A program made the position numbers and the translations under genes. This document shows, piece after piece, positions 56,475 through 64,000 of a stretch of DNA of 64,000 nucleotides; positions within the stretch are counted from its first letter, which is position 1, and every line of letters begins with the position of its first letter. This stretch comes from Aquimarina sp. ERC-38 (lineage in GTDB: Bacteria; Bacteroidota; Bacteroidia; Flavobacteriales; Flavobacteriaceae). Location: positions 1,283,501-1,347,500 of the forward strand of contig NZ_CP098511.1 of assembly GCF_026222555.1 (NCBI RefSeq), read 5' to 3'. The notes beneath the pieces are model-generated. The model searched no databases. It had not been told where the DNA came from and was given only the letters and a program-made list of their open reading frames with translations.

Positions 56475-57440
56475 ATGCATTAAACCATAGCACTTCTAAA
56501 ATTACCTTTAATTACTAGTTGTTTATTACTACACTATATTTTGGTATCACAAACATTTACCGCTAATGTAGGGGTACTAGGTGGAGCCACCTTGACTATT
56601 GGTAATCAAAATCAAACGCTTAAATTTGGCATCTCAGCGATAGGTACTGTAAACTACGGTGACGTTTCTTTAGAAACTATTCTAGATATATCGGCAGGTC
56701 CGTTATTAAAACGGCATACGATAAAGCAAACCGGTTGGTTATATAGCTATGACTTCTATTCTCTGGCTGGTATTGGAAAAAACAGTAATCTACTTGGACT
56801 TTCCCTTACAAATCAACCCACCGGATTACTTTATAACCAGAAAGGTAGAGGAGGGTTCCAGGGGATTGGTTTTGGGTTTAAAAAAGAGTTTTTAACTGGA
56901 GAACTCTCGTATGTGAATATACGGCGAGGCAAGTTACTGATGAGGTTTAGCAATGCACAACATTCTTTTGATCTTACATTCACTAATGACTTTAGACTAG
57001 GTCGACTATTTAACGGAGAAGGTACGGATTTTGGTGTCACCGGGACTTTACGCTTAGGATATACTGAAATTCTTTCAACTCATAAGATTTTAAGGGCAGG
57101 AGTGGCAATTGCTCTATTTACACCCCGGCCGGATTACTCTTTAACTCCGGTGAATCCTATAAATTCTGATGACGGTAGAAAAAATGTTTGGTATACCCTT
57201 AAACCTTTTTCAGACACGTTTTATACAAATTTATATGCCTTCGGAAGGTATCAATCCCGGTCTTCTTTCGCTTTCGCGAAAGTTGGGTTGAATAGTCAAA
57301 AACTAGGAGCTTTTATACAAAATACCTTACACGACGGTTCAGGGTTAAACCCAAGATTTCCCTGGGATGTTACTGCTCAGGACAAACTTTTTTTAGAAGT
57401 AGGAACTGGAATTTTTAAAGCTGCAAAAAGTGATGAGTAG
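56475..57440 (+). pseudogene. Exported beta-rich protein with a stop codon in its signal peptide
   Basis: The ATG at 56475 opens Met-His-TAA and the same frame then runs TIALLKLPLITSCLLLHYIL-VSQTFTANVG, a classic signal peptide, before 290 residues of beta-rich sequence (SLAGIGKNSNLLG, KGRGGFQGIGFGFKKEF, RFSNAQHSFDLTF, GTDFGVTGTLRLGYTEI). A single AAA to TAA change at codon 3 explains it. The only later start is TTG at 56541, which would delete the signal peptide. I do not recognise the family; it resembles barrel or surface proteins. It overlaps the LRR lipoprotein gene by 8 bases. Confidence 0.7.
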
Positions 57441-58362
57441 ACCTACCATCTTTGTTTTGATTCTGTGCGGTATTGTACTAACCACTTGCAACACTTATCG
57501 AACTTTTTATAAGTCGACCTATGATTTAAACACATCATCAATAAAAAATACACAACGGGTTCATGTTAGGGATTTTCCTAATGACAGTGTGTATCTAATA
57601 CTTTCTAAATATAAAAATATTCGTTCTTTAAACTTATCAAATAGGAAGTCTTTACATCTGGATTCTGTTCTTAATAAAATAGCGAATCCTGAAAAATTGA
57701 ATGTCTTAATTTTAGACAGTTTAGATCTTGAAAAATTACCGGAAAGTATTACCCAATTTTCACAATTAAAACAATTATCCTTAAACCATAATCCGAATTT
57801 AGATGTATCGCAAGCACTTTTAACCGTAAAAAACCTACCCTTGGAGTTTTTAAATCTGCAACAAAATGAATTGACGGATTTACCCGTATCCTTTTCAGAA
57901 TTACAAAGTCTTGAAGACTTAAATCTTTCCAGAAACAATTTGCAGAAACATCAGGCTTTACAAGCTTTAGAAAAGCTACCTAAACTAAAATCTCTTTGGT
58001 TAACCCATAATCAACTCACCTATGTGCCGAAGTCTTTGTTTACCCTAAAAAGGCTTAAGAACCTATATTTGGAACATAATCTTCTAACTGAAATCCCCTT
58101 GGAAATTCGCAATATGGAAAAGGTATGGATCCTACATATAGGTCATAACTTATTTACATCCTTACCCGAAGCTTTTACAACCATGCCACGCTTACTTCTA
58201 CTCCATAGTAATGATTGTAAAATCAGCAAAATTCCGGATAGTTATGCTTCAAAAACGTCTAATATCATGGGGTTAATCTTAGATAATAATCCATTATCTG
58301 ACTCCGTCAAAACAAAGTGGGAAAAAGAACTCAGGCATTACTTTTTGCTTTCTTTGGAGTAG
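57433..58362 (+). CDS. Leucine-rich repeat lipoprotein
   Basis: A 309-residue lipoprotein. The signal peptide ends in lipobox VLTTC (around residue 19). The mature part contains about eight leucine-rich repeats of 22-24 residues (LNVLILDSLDLEKLPESITQ, LEFLNLQQNELTDLPVSFSE, LKNLYLEHNLLTEIPLEIRN). LRR arcs bind proteins or peptides; no effector domain is attached. The start ATG at 57433 overlaps the previous gene's end, so the two form an operon and may act together at the envelope. Confidence 0.88.
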   Translation: MSRPTIFVLILCGIVLTTCNTYRTFYKSTYDLNTSSIKNTQRVHVRDFPNDSVYLILSKYKNIRSLNLSNRKSLHLDSVLNKIANPEKLNVLILDSLDLEKLPESITQFSQLKQLSLNHNPNLDVSQALLTVKNLPLEFLNLQQNELTDLPVSFSELQSLEDLNLSRNNLQKHQALQALEKLPKLKSLWLTHNQLTYVPKSLFTLKRLKNLYLEHNLLTEIPLEIRNMEKVWILHIGHNLFTSLPEAFTTMPRLLLLHSNDCKISKIPDSYASKTSNIMGLILDNNPLSDSVKTKWEKELRHYFLLSLE

Positions 58363-58551
58363 GTAGAAAAGGTTTAAATGACTTATAATACGTGATATAC
58401 ATAATTATACATCTTATTCTTATCCCTACTATTACTAGTGATGCGTTAACTTTTTAATTTTTTCAATAACCCCTTTAATGATAAGGGTTAATATACGTTC
58501 TTTGATTTTTTGATTTGAAATGGCTTTTAGTTTAGCAGTTTAAAAACTGTT

Positions 58552-59708
58552 ATGAACTCTGGAAAATATGTCTTTGCACAACTTTTACAATTTATAAACA
58601 AGTATGAGTTTGAAAAATGCGTAAAGAGGTACAACGGAGATTACAGATTCAGAAATTTTAATTGCTGGAATCAATTCATCCAATTGTTCTTTGGTCAATT
58701 GACTTCTCGTAATTCTTTGAGAGATATAGCTACTTGTTTAAAAGCACATAGAAGCAAATTATATCATCTTGGATTCAGTGGGTATGTAAACCAATCTTCT
58801 TTATCTCGTGCAAATGAGCGTAGAGATTGGCGGATTTTTGGAGATTTTGGACAATATCTTATTGATCAGGTCCGACCTCTTTATAATTCATCTCCAATAC
58901 CAAATGTCAACTTAGACAATGAAGTCTTTGCCCTAGATTCCACTACAATTTCTCTGAGTCTTATGTTATTTAATTGGGCTCCTGGAAAATATTCTAAAGG
59001 GGCTATAAAGATTCATACATTACTGGATCTCAGAGGTAGTATACCTTCATTTATACTAGTAAGTGATGGAAAATATCATGACAGTAACATATTGGATTTG
59101 TTAATTCCTGTGCCTCATGCTATTTACCTGATGGATAAAGCTTATGTCGATTTCCAAGCGCTCTATCGTATTAATACTTGTGAAGCTTTTTTTGTCACAA
59201 GAGCTAAGTCAAACATAAGTTATGACATCGTAGAGGAAAACTTTAATATCGATAAGACAACTGGTCTTAGAAGCGACAAAATAATAGTTCTAAATGGTAT
59301 AAGTCTAAAAAACTATATCCAGAACCTCTTAGATTAGTAGAATACTATGATAAGAAAAACGATACGACACTACTATTTCTGACCAACAATATAGAGGTGT
59401 CAGCACTTGAAGTGGCAAAACTCTACCGTAATCGCTGGCAAATAGAAACCTTCTTTAAGTGGATAAAGCAAAACTTAACTATAAAAAAGCTTTGGGGACA
59501 TACTGAAAATGCAGTTAACACTCACGTATGGGTGGCTATATGCACATACTTGATAATAGCTCGTGTCAAACACTCTATAAAGAGTGAATTATCCATTTAT
59601 CAAATTATACAAATCTTAGGCATATCCTCAATGGATAAAACACCAATAAAAGAATTGCTTACCAAAACAATTTCAAAACAAAATGTCAATGAACAAATAA
59701 AATTATAG
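58552..59708 (+). pseudogene. IS4-family transposase, frameshifted
   Basis: The first part (58552-59337, 261 codons) has the DDE core: EVFALDSTTISLSL (first Asp) and LMDKAYVDFQALYRI (second Asp). Reading then slips by one base near 59300: adding one A restores GIKSKKLYPEPLRLVEYYDKKN and joins the second part (59397-59708). That part holds the IS4 signature YRNRWQIETFFKWIK (Y-2-R-3-E-6-K). One base is missing from an A run, which disables the enzyme. The end of the gene touches the nested IS1595 element. Confidence 0.88.
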
Positions 59709-60698
59709 GGTTACCCATTTAGTTCGCAATAATTTTTAGTTGGTTAATAGTTATGGGTTCATGGCTAGTGCAACGTTCTATTATTTTATCTAGGATTGAC
59801 ACCCTGTGGTTCCGTCTATTGAACCTAAAGAAATATTCATCGATGTATTTTTGAAGGTATTCTTTATTACAATAAGAATGAACCCCTCTCAACCAGTTTT
59901 TAAAGTTCCTGATCTGTATGTGCAACATTTTAAAGTTTTTTCCTTTGTTTGATAAAGTTTGTTTCAAGTCAGGGTATTCTTCTTTGATTGGGTGATAACC
60001 AGGCCAACCATCCGCTAATATACTGGCATCATTCTTTATATGCGTGTCAAACAATGGTTTTAAAGACCTGGCGCTATAATCTTCTATAACTTTAGCATAG
60101 CCCCTTCCAGACTTACCATCCCTGTATTCAAAAGCAACGACTACCCTCATTTTCGTATCACTTTTACTTCTTCCCTGTTCCCCCTTTTAGGGTGTACCTA
60201 TCTCGAACTCATCAACATGGACTTCATCTTCTAAAGGGTACTGCTCACTGCTTTCCATAGCTAACTGTACTTTCTGGCGAAATGCCCATGTTGTTTTTTG
60301 GTTCAAACCAAAACGTTCTGCTAACCAAATACTATTTGCCCCTTTCTTACTAGTGGAAACCTCGTAGAGCATCCCAAAGGCTTTAAGGATATCAAACTTA
60401 AGTTTATGAAATAGGGTTGCTGCCGTTGTAGATTCGTCATAACCGCATTTACTACAACGACGGCTATAAGGTTGCTTGCCCTTTGTGTAAGCAGTTGAGC
60501 TACATCTCCTACAACTATAGCCGTTTTCCCATTTTAATCTTGCCAAAAACTTATAACAATCTTCGTTAGTTGTAAACCGATCTATAAATACCTGTCTATC
60601 AAGCTCTTTTAATATCTTCATTTGTGAAATATTTACCTATAATTTACAAAATAATATCCTCACTTACAAGTATTTGAGACTTAAATGGGTAACCCTAT
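59706..60698 (-). mobile_element. IS1595-family insertion sequence nested in the IS4 element
   Basis: Perfect 17-bp terminal inverted repeats (ATAGGGTTACCCATTTA at 59706-59722; its complement at 60682-60698) bound 993 bp. It carries one minus-strand transposase gene with an internal stop. AT-rich flanks make the target duplication unclear (AAATTAT occurs at both sides, offset). Confidence 0.85.
59719..60621 (-). pseudogene. IS1595-family transposase with internal TAA
   Basis: The N-terminal part (60187-60621) has the zinc-ribbon cysteines CRRCSST and CSKCGYDES, a helix-turn-helix and the first catalytic Asp region EVHVDEFEIGTP. Then TAA (60187-60189) interrupts, and the same frame goes on KGEQGRSKSDTKMRVVVAFEY, ILADGWPGYHPI (second Asp) and FRFNRRNHR. 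One base change (most simply CAA Gln to TAA) explains the break. The whole is about 300 residues, normal for the family. Confidence 0.88.
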
Positions 60699-60780
60699 TA
60701 AATTATTCAATTAATAAATCTTAACGCATCAGTACTAAAACGTAAAAATAAATTTAGACAGAGTTTAGTTTACACAACCA

Positions 60781-61059
60781 GTGGGACTATTAGCTACTTT
60801 TTTAGGTAAAAATGAATTCATAATTTTGGATGAACCTTACAACAGTTTAGATTTTTATTCTAGAAAATATCTTTCAAAATTGATTAGAAAGTATAACGAT
60901 GCGTGTAGCACTACTTTTTTAATTTCAAGTCATAACCTGGATGAAGTTATAACTGTATCCTCAAGAGTAATTATTTTGAAAAAAGGTATTATAGTTACTG
61001 ATTCTCCTACAACCAATATTTCCAAAGAAGCTATTGAACAACAATTGGATAATTCATAA
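60781..61059 (+). pseudogene. C-terminal fragment of an ABC transporter ATPase
   Basis: Only the last third of an ATPase survives: VGLLATFLGKNEFIILDEPYNSLD contains Walker B and the D-loop, and TFLISSHNLDEVI the H-loop histidine. Walker A and most of the signature are absent. The frame upstream is closed at 60766, 35 bases from the IS4 end, so the 5' two thirds were lost with the IS event. The type resembles ABC-2 style export or immunity ATPases. It is convergent with the TPR/AraC gene (10-base gap). Confidence 0.85.
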
Positions 61060-61065
61060 AACTCT

Positions 61066-61083
61066 AAATTCACGAATTTGGAT
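61066..61083. repeat. Partial copy of the palindromic site at 62828-62849
   Basis: AAATTCACGAATTTGGAT matches 17 of 18 bases of 62832-62849. It overlaps the stop codon of the TPR/AraC gene, so the gene is bracketed by two direct copies 1.77 kb apart. Confidence 0.5.
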
Positions 61084-62764
61084 GTTTTTTCTGTAATTCT
61101 TTTATAAAATAAAATGGAGTAATCCCAGTTTCCTTTTTAAAGGCATTTGTAAAGGATTCGCTTTTTTTAAAACCAATTTCATTGGCAATAGCTACTAGCG
61201 TATACTTTCTAAAACTAAGATTATTTTTAAGTTTTTTAATAGCATAGTTCACCCGCAAATTATTAATATACTGAACAAAGTTTTTTCCTTTTTTTGCAGA
61301 GATTACTTTTGACAAATATTTACTATTCGTTTGTAGTTGTTTTGCTAAATTAGGTAAAGTAAGTTCTGCTCTTAAGTAATCATGATTTTTTTCAAACTTT
61401 TGCAAACCCTCTAAAATATGAACTATAATCTCTTCAGAGATATCCAATTGATATGATGGTTTTTTTATATTAGTAGGTACTTCTTTTTTTTGATCATTTT
61501 CCTGATTATTATATAGAGTCAAAAACCTAGTTTGATAGCTTTTTCTTTTATAATATTGATAAATAAAACCGGATAAAATCAATATACTTCCTACTAATAA
61601 GACAATGATCCAAATCATTTTTTTTCGATCTTTTTGCTTAATGTTAAAAATAATTTGATTCCGTTCTGCTTTTAACTTAGGTATTTCATAATCAGTGTAG
61701 AGATTTCTATTTAAGAATACTTCATTTTCGTGATTAATACTATCCATATTAATCAACTTATTTAAATAATAGAACTGACTTTTTAATTCTTTTTTACTTT
61801 TATAATGGTTTATTAGTTCTATATAGGTTTTACGATAAAAAGGATTGAGAACATTTATTTTACTAATAATACTATCAACAATTAGGTAGTGTTTTAAACT
61901 TTGTTCAAATTTTCCAATTTTTTTATTTATAGTTCCTAAGTAATAATTTATATGCGCTTTTACCTCTTCACTTTGAACTGAATCTAAACATTTCTTTAAG
62001 ATTTCATTAGCTCTTTCATAATCTTCCTTATAAAATAAGTTAATTCCTTTATTTGCTATGAAATGATTGTAATATAATGTATCATTAAGTTCTTGAGATA
62101 TTCTAATTCCTTCATTAATATAATATTGAGCAGAATCTAACTTACCAGTCTCATTATAAATATTAGATATATTAAAATAAAGAATTAAATAGCTTTTTTG
62201 AGATGAATTACTTTCTCTTTTCAGCATATCTAAACTTTTAAAATAAGATTCTAAGGCTCCAAATTTATCACCTAATTCATACTTTACGAGACCTAAATGA
62301 TTGTAATTTCTTCTAATTAAATTAGTATTATTTTTACCAAAGTCCTCAATTTTTATAAAATCTAATAGAGCATTTTTTAAATCGTTATTTAGATAGAAAT
62401 CCACCCCTCTTTCTAATAATTTATCTTCTGGATAACCGTTAATTGGTTTTAATTCTCCCAATTTAATAATACTATCTAAATATGATAAGTATTTATCTCT
62501 ATTATTTTTTCGATACAAATAAGAACGTAATTCATACCCTCCCATTAACGTAGCCGTATCCCCTTCCTTTTTAGTTCGTGCAATTATAGCATCTGTATAA
62601 ATGATCTTAGCAGCACGAGTAGTATCTGCATAATAGCGTTCCCACATGTAGTCATAAGATACATTTTTAAGAGAATCTGCTACTTTTTGAGATTGTAAGT
62701 GTTCACAAAAACAGAGAATAAGGAGGATAATAAGGTAAAAGTTATTTCCTTTTTTAAAATTCAT
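61070..62764 (-). CDS. TPR-containing membrane AraC family regulator
   Basis: A 564-residue sensor-regulator. A signal/anchor (NFYLIILLILCFCEHLQSQ) leads into extracytoplasmic tetratricopeptide-like repeats (residues 100-350, for example NYNHLGLVKYELGDKFGALESY). A single membrane helix follows (KKMIWIIVLLVGSILILSGF), then a cytoplasmic AraC domain (LPNLAKQLQTNSKYLSKVIS and LVAIANEIGFKKSESFTNAFKKETGITPFYF). The ATG at 62764 fits the signal peptide better than the upstream in-frame start at 62905. It faces the double-glycine peptide genes, so they are a likely target. Confidence 0.88.
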   Translation of the reverse strand: MNFKKGNNFYLIILLILCFCEHLQSQKVADSLKNVSYDYMWERYYADTTRAAKIIYTDAIIARTKKEGDTATLMGGYELRSYLYRKNNRDKYLSYLDSIIKLGELKPINGYPEDKLLERGVDFYLNNDLKNALLDFIKIEDFGKNNTNLIRRNYNHLGLVKYELGDKFGALESYFKSLDMLKRESNSSQKSYLILYFNISNIYNETGKLDSAQYYINEGIRISQELNDTLYYNHFIANKGINLFYKEDYERANEILKKCLDSVQSEEVKAHINYYLGTINKKIGKFEQSLKHYLIVDSIISKINVLNPFYRKTYIELINHYKSKKELKSQFYYLNKLINMDSINHENEVFLNRNLYTDYEIPKLKAERNQIIFNIKQKDRKKMIWIIVLLVGSILILSGFIYQYYKRKSYQTRFLTLYNNQENDQKKEVPTNIKKPSYQLDISEEIIVHILEGLQKFEKNHDYLRAELTLPNLAKQLQTNSKYLSKVISAKKGKNFVQYINNLRVNYAIKKLKNNLSFRKYTLVAIANEIGFKKSESFTNAFKKETGITPFYFIKELQKKHPNS

Positions 62765-62827
62765 TAAGTTTTTTATCAATAGGCTGCAAAATAAAAGCTT
62801 ACAAGGCAGTATATCAAGTTTTTTATC

Positions 62828-62849
62828 ATCCAAATTCGCGAATTTGGAT
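62828..62849. promoter_or_regulatory. 22-bp perfect palindrome upstream of the TPR/AraC gene
   Basis: ATCCAAATTCG followed by its exact reverse complement, 64 bases ahead of the regulator's start codon and 278 bases from the first peptide gene. It is a good operator candidate. Confidence 0.55.
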
Positions 62850-63104
62850 ACCATATTCCCGGAATAGGGATATACTTCCCTTGTTTTAACGTGGTTTCTC
62901 CGCATATATTTGTTTCATATTAAAAACAACATTCAAATTATCAAAATTAGGTTTTTATGTTCTTTTCTCTTTTAGAAATTGTCATTGAAATATCAAATTT
63001 CGTATGCTCCCTTTGTATCGGATGTATAGAAAGCGTACTTCATACTATTTTCTAAATAGAAGATATAAATGCAAAGGTCATTCATCAAAAATAACATTTA
63101 AAAC

Positions 63105-63369
63105 ATTCATCAATTAAATCAAAATCATGTTAGAAAACAGTAAAATCTCAAAATTAAGCATGTGTCAAATGCAAAGTATCAACGGAGGTACTACAAATCA
63201 AGGATCACCTAATATTCAGTTTGACTGGGATGCAGATCCGGATACCTATACAGGAGAAGAAAATCCTGTAGTATCGAATCCTAACAGTCCTTTTAATAAG
63301 AAAGATCCGCGTAATATTCCATTATAAAAATTTATTCATCAATTAAATCAAAATCATGTTAGAAAACAG
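63105..63369 (+). repeat. Direct repeat covering the start of both double-glycine peptide genes
   Basis: Identical 36-base blocks at 63105-63140 and 63334-63369 run from 22 bases before each ATG into codon 5 (MLENS). This shows the two peptide genes arose by tandem duplication, with later divergence of the mature parts. Confidence 0.85.
63127..63327 (+). CDS. Double-glycine-leader peptide 1
   Basis: A 66-residue precursor peptide. The leader MLENSKISKLSMCQMQSINGG (residues 1-21) has the hydrophobic spacing and the Gly-Gly cleavage site of bacteriocin/ComC-type leaders, which are cut by C39-peptidase ABC exporters. The mature part (45 residues, TTNQGSPNIQFDWDADPDTY...) is acidic, rich in Asn and Pro, and has no cysteine. 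It may be a signal, a natural-product precursor or a bacteriocin. No modification enzyme is in the window. Confidence 0.75.
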   Translation: MLENSKISKLSMCQMQSINGGTTNQGSPNIQFDWDADPDTYTGEENPVVSNPNSPFNKKDPRNIPL

Positions 63370-63562
63370 CAACTTTTCAAAATTAAATGTAAATCAAATG
63401 CAAAGTATCCAGGGTGGTACTGTAAATAGTACTAATTATCCGGACCTAGATGATGGTAGTGACCATTGCCCTTCGGCTATTAATCCTGATGGTACTTTTA
63501 ATAAAGATAGCGGTTGGTGCGGTAGCGGCCCGGGTGGAAGCGGAGTTAATCCTATGGGATAA
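63356..63562 (+). CDS. Double-glycine-leader peptide 2
   Basis: A 68-residue paralogue of peptide 1. The leader MLENSNFSKLNVNQMQSIQGG again ends in Gly-Gly at residues 20-21. The mature part (47 residues) differs: it is Gly/Ser/Asp-rich with two cysteines (DHCPSA and GWCGSGPGG) that could form a disulfide or carry a modification. The motif FNK with a following acidic residue is shared by both peptides. It lies 28 bases downstream of peptide 1 and is probably co-transcribed. Confidence 0.75.
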   Translation: MLENSNFSKLNVNQMQSIQGGTVNSTNYPDLDDGSDHCPSAINPDGTFNKDSGWCGSGPGGSGVNPMG

Positions 63563-63708
63563 CTTGTGACATAGTATATAAGTTATCAACTAATAAATTT
63601 TCAAACAAGATAACTTGGAAGCCTTTTAGTAAAAAGGTAATATAAGAGTATATGAACAAGTTAGATTAACCCCCAATTTAAAGGTTAATTATTTTGTAAC
63701 CAATATGT

Positions 63709-63738
63709 AAAAAGACTACTTCTTAAAGTGGTCTTTTT
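63709..63738 (+). terminator. Terminator after the peptide genes
   Basis: Stem AAAAAGACTACTT / AAGTGGTCTTTTT (one G-T pair) with a 4-nt loop, and a T run on the plus strand. Confidence 0.85.
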
Positions 63739-63819
63739 CTGTTATCTATAGTTAAATTCAGGTTATTTAATTTTTTTTTAATAACTTTCCTTCTTTAATA
63801 ACACACAAATAACCACTAT

Positions 63820-64000
63820 ATGAGTAAGACTATGTACTTGCTAGGTATTATCCTAACTATCATTCTGGGTACCTTTTTGCAATATTCTTTTTGTTGTAGT
63901 GCTCCTGAAGAAACAATAGTTGAAGAAGAAAAAATTACTGAAAAAATTCCCGTAGCTCCTGTTGTAGAAGAAACTCCTGTAAATGCATTTACCATCAGCG
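63820..64000 (+). CDS. OmpA-like protein, N-terminal part (cut by window end)
   Basis: The first 60 codons of a gene leaving the window: MSKTMYLLGIILTIILGTFLQYSFCC, a single membrane helix, then an acidic Pro/Glu linker (EETIVEEEKITEKIPVAPVVEE). This beginning is typical of flavobacterial OmpA-family proteins anchored in the inner membrane, but the diagnostic C-terminal domain is not visible. Confidence 0.5.
   Translation, partial: MSKTMYLLGIILTIILGTFLQYSFCCSAPEETIVEEEKITEKIPVAPVVEETPVNAFTIS

Larger units (their letters stand above)
58439..60731 (+). mobile_element. IS4-family insertion sequence, disrupted by a nested IS1595-family element
   Basis: Outer inverted ends TGATGCGTTAA (58439-58449) and TTAACGCATCA (60721-60731) match perfectly over 11 bp, with partial matching a few bases beyond. 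Removing the nested element leaves about 1.3 kb, right for an IS4 member. The transposase is frameshifted. No identical target duplication flanks the ends, and the gene at the right edge is beheaded, so adjacent DNA was probably deleted. Confidence 0.8.

Noticed and set aside
30103..58410. A shared 16-base string (GATATACATAATTATA) near 30104 and 58393
   Set aside because: AT-rich sequence of this length can recur by chance, and the contexts do not match.
59295..59400. Possible programmed frameshift in the IS4 transposase
   Set aside because: IS4-family transposases are normally made from one frame, and restoring a single A in an A run repairs the gene; decay is simpler.
4193..60189. Three genes with in-frame TAA suggested stop-codon recoding
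   Set aside because: TAA ends many intact genes in this window, and each broken gene is explained by one point mutation.
1..64000. tRNA, rRNA and CRISPR arrays
   Set aside because: No cloverleaf with a plausible T-loop and no regularly spaced repeats were found by eye.

Overview
The window looks like chromosomal DNA of a marine-type member of the Flavobacteriaceae (Bacteroidota). The grounds are low GC content, Bacteroidota-type promoters (TAnnTTTG at -7), several type IX secretion (T9SS) C-terminal sorting domains, a B-type succinate dehydrogenase with a single cytochrome b subunit, and flavobacterial families throughout. The genus cannot be fixed from the sequence alone.

Layout. 1-5.5 kb: secreted lysyl-endopeptidase-like protease, an outer-membrane barrel, a CYTH protein, an SDR gene broken by one in-frame stop, and dinB. 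5.6-9.5 kb: sdhC-sdhA-sdhB, with a four-helix-bundle (23S rRNA IVS-type) gene inserted between sdhA and sdhB. 9.6-21.3 kb: an epimerase/M28 peptidase pair, a CBS protein, a T9SS GH5 cellulase, an HDAC-like deacetylase, metG and katG. 21.9-28.3 kb: a tandem duplication of a DUF1800-DUF1501 pair; the DUF1501 proteins carry both a Tat signal and a T9SS sorting domain. 28.4-36.7 kb: LD-carboxypeptidase, a degenerate repeat tract, YraN, a 0.2-kb MITE-like element, aldo/keto reductase, a membrane AraC regulator and three lipoproteins. 36.7-49.2 kb: mfd, a flavoprotein oxidoreductase, a TspO-like protein, and the ligase-associated DNA repair set (PdeM, Lhr-like helicase, ATP-dependent ligase, MBL exonuclease), split by an opposite-strand DUF4160/DUF2442 pair. 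49.4-52.0 kb: a TerB-like gene and a compact operon around a Ras-like small GTPase. 52.3-58.4 kb: an orphan excisionase-type antitoxin, fbp, a GNAT enzyme, an OlsF-like two-domain acyltransferase, an exported protein with a stop in its signal peptide, and a leucine-rich-repeat lipoprotein. 58.4-64 kb is an accessory region: an IS4-family element carrying a nested IS1595-family element, a beheaded ABC ATPase, a TPR/AraC membrane regulator, two tandem double-glycine-leader peptides, and the start of an OmpA-like gene cut by the window end.

The two most interesting loci are the small-GTPase operon (coiled-coil protein, envelope-type helical protein, GTPase, PAS-like protein) and the double-glycine peptide locus with its divergent TPR/AraC regulator, which has a 22-bp perfect palindrome upstream. 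Three genes (SDR, exported protein, IS1595 transposase) are each broken by a single TAA with the frame otherwise open, so the region shows recent gene decay. No tRNA, rRNA or CRISPR array was recognised.
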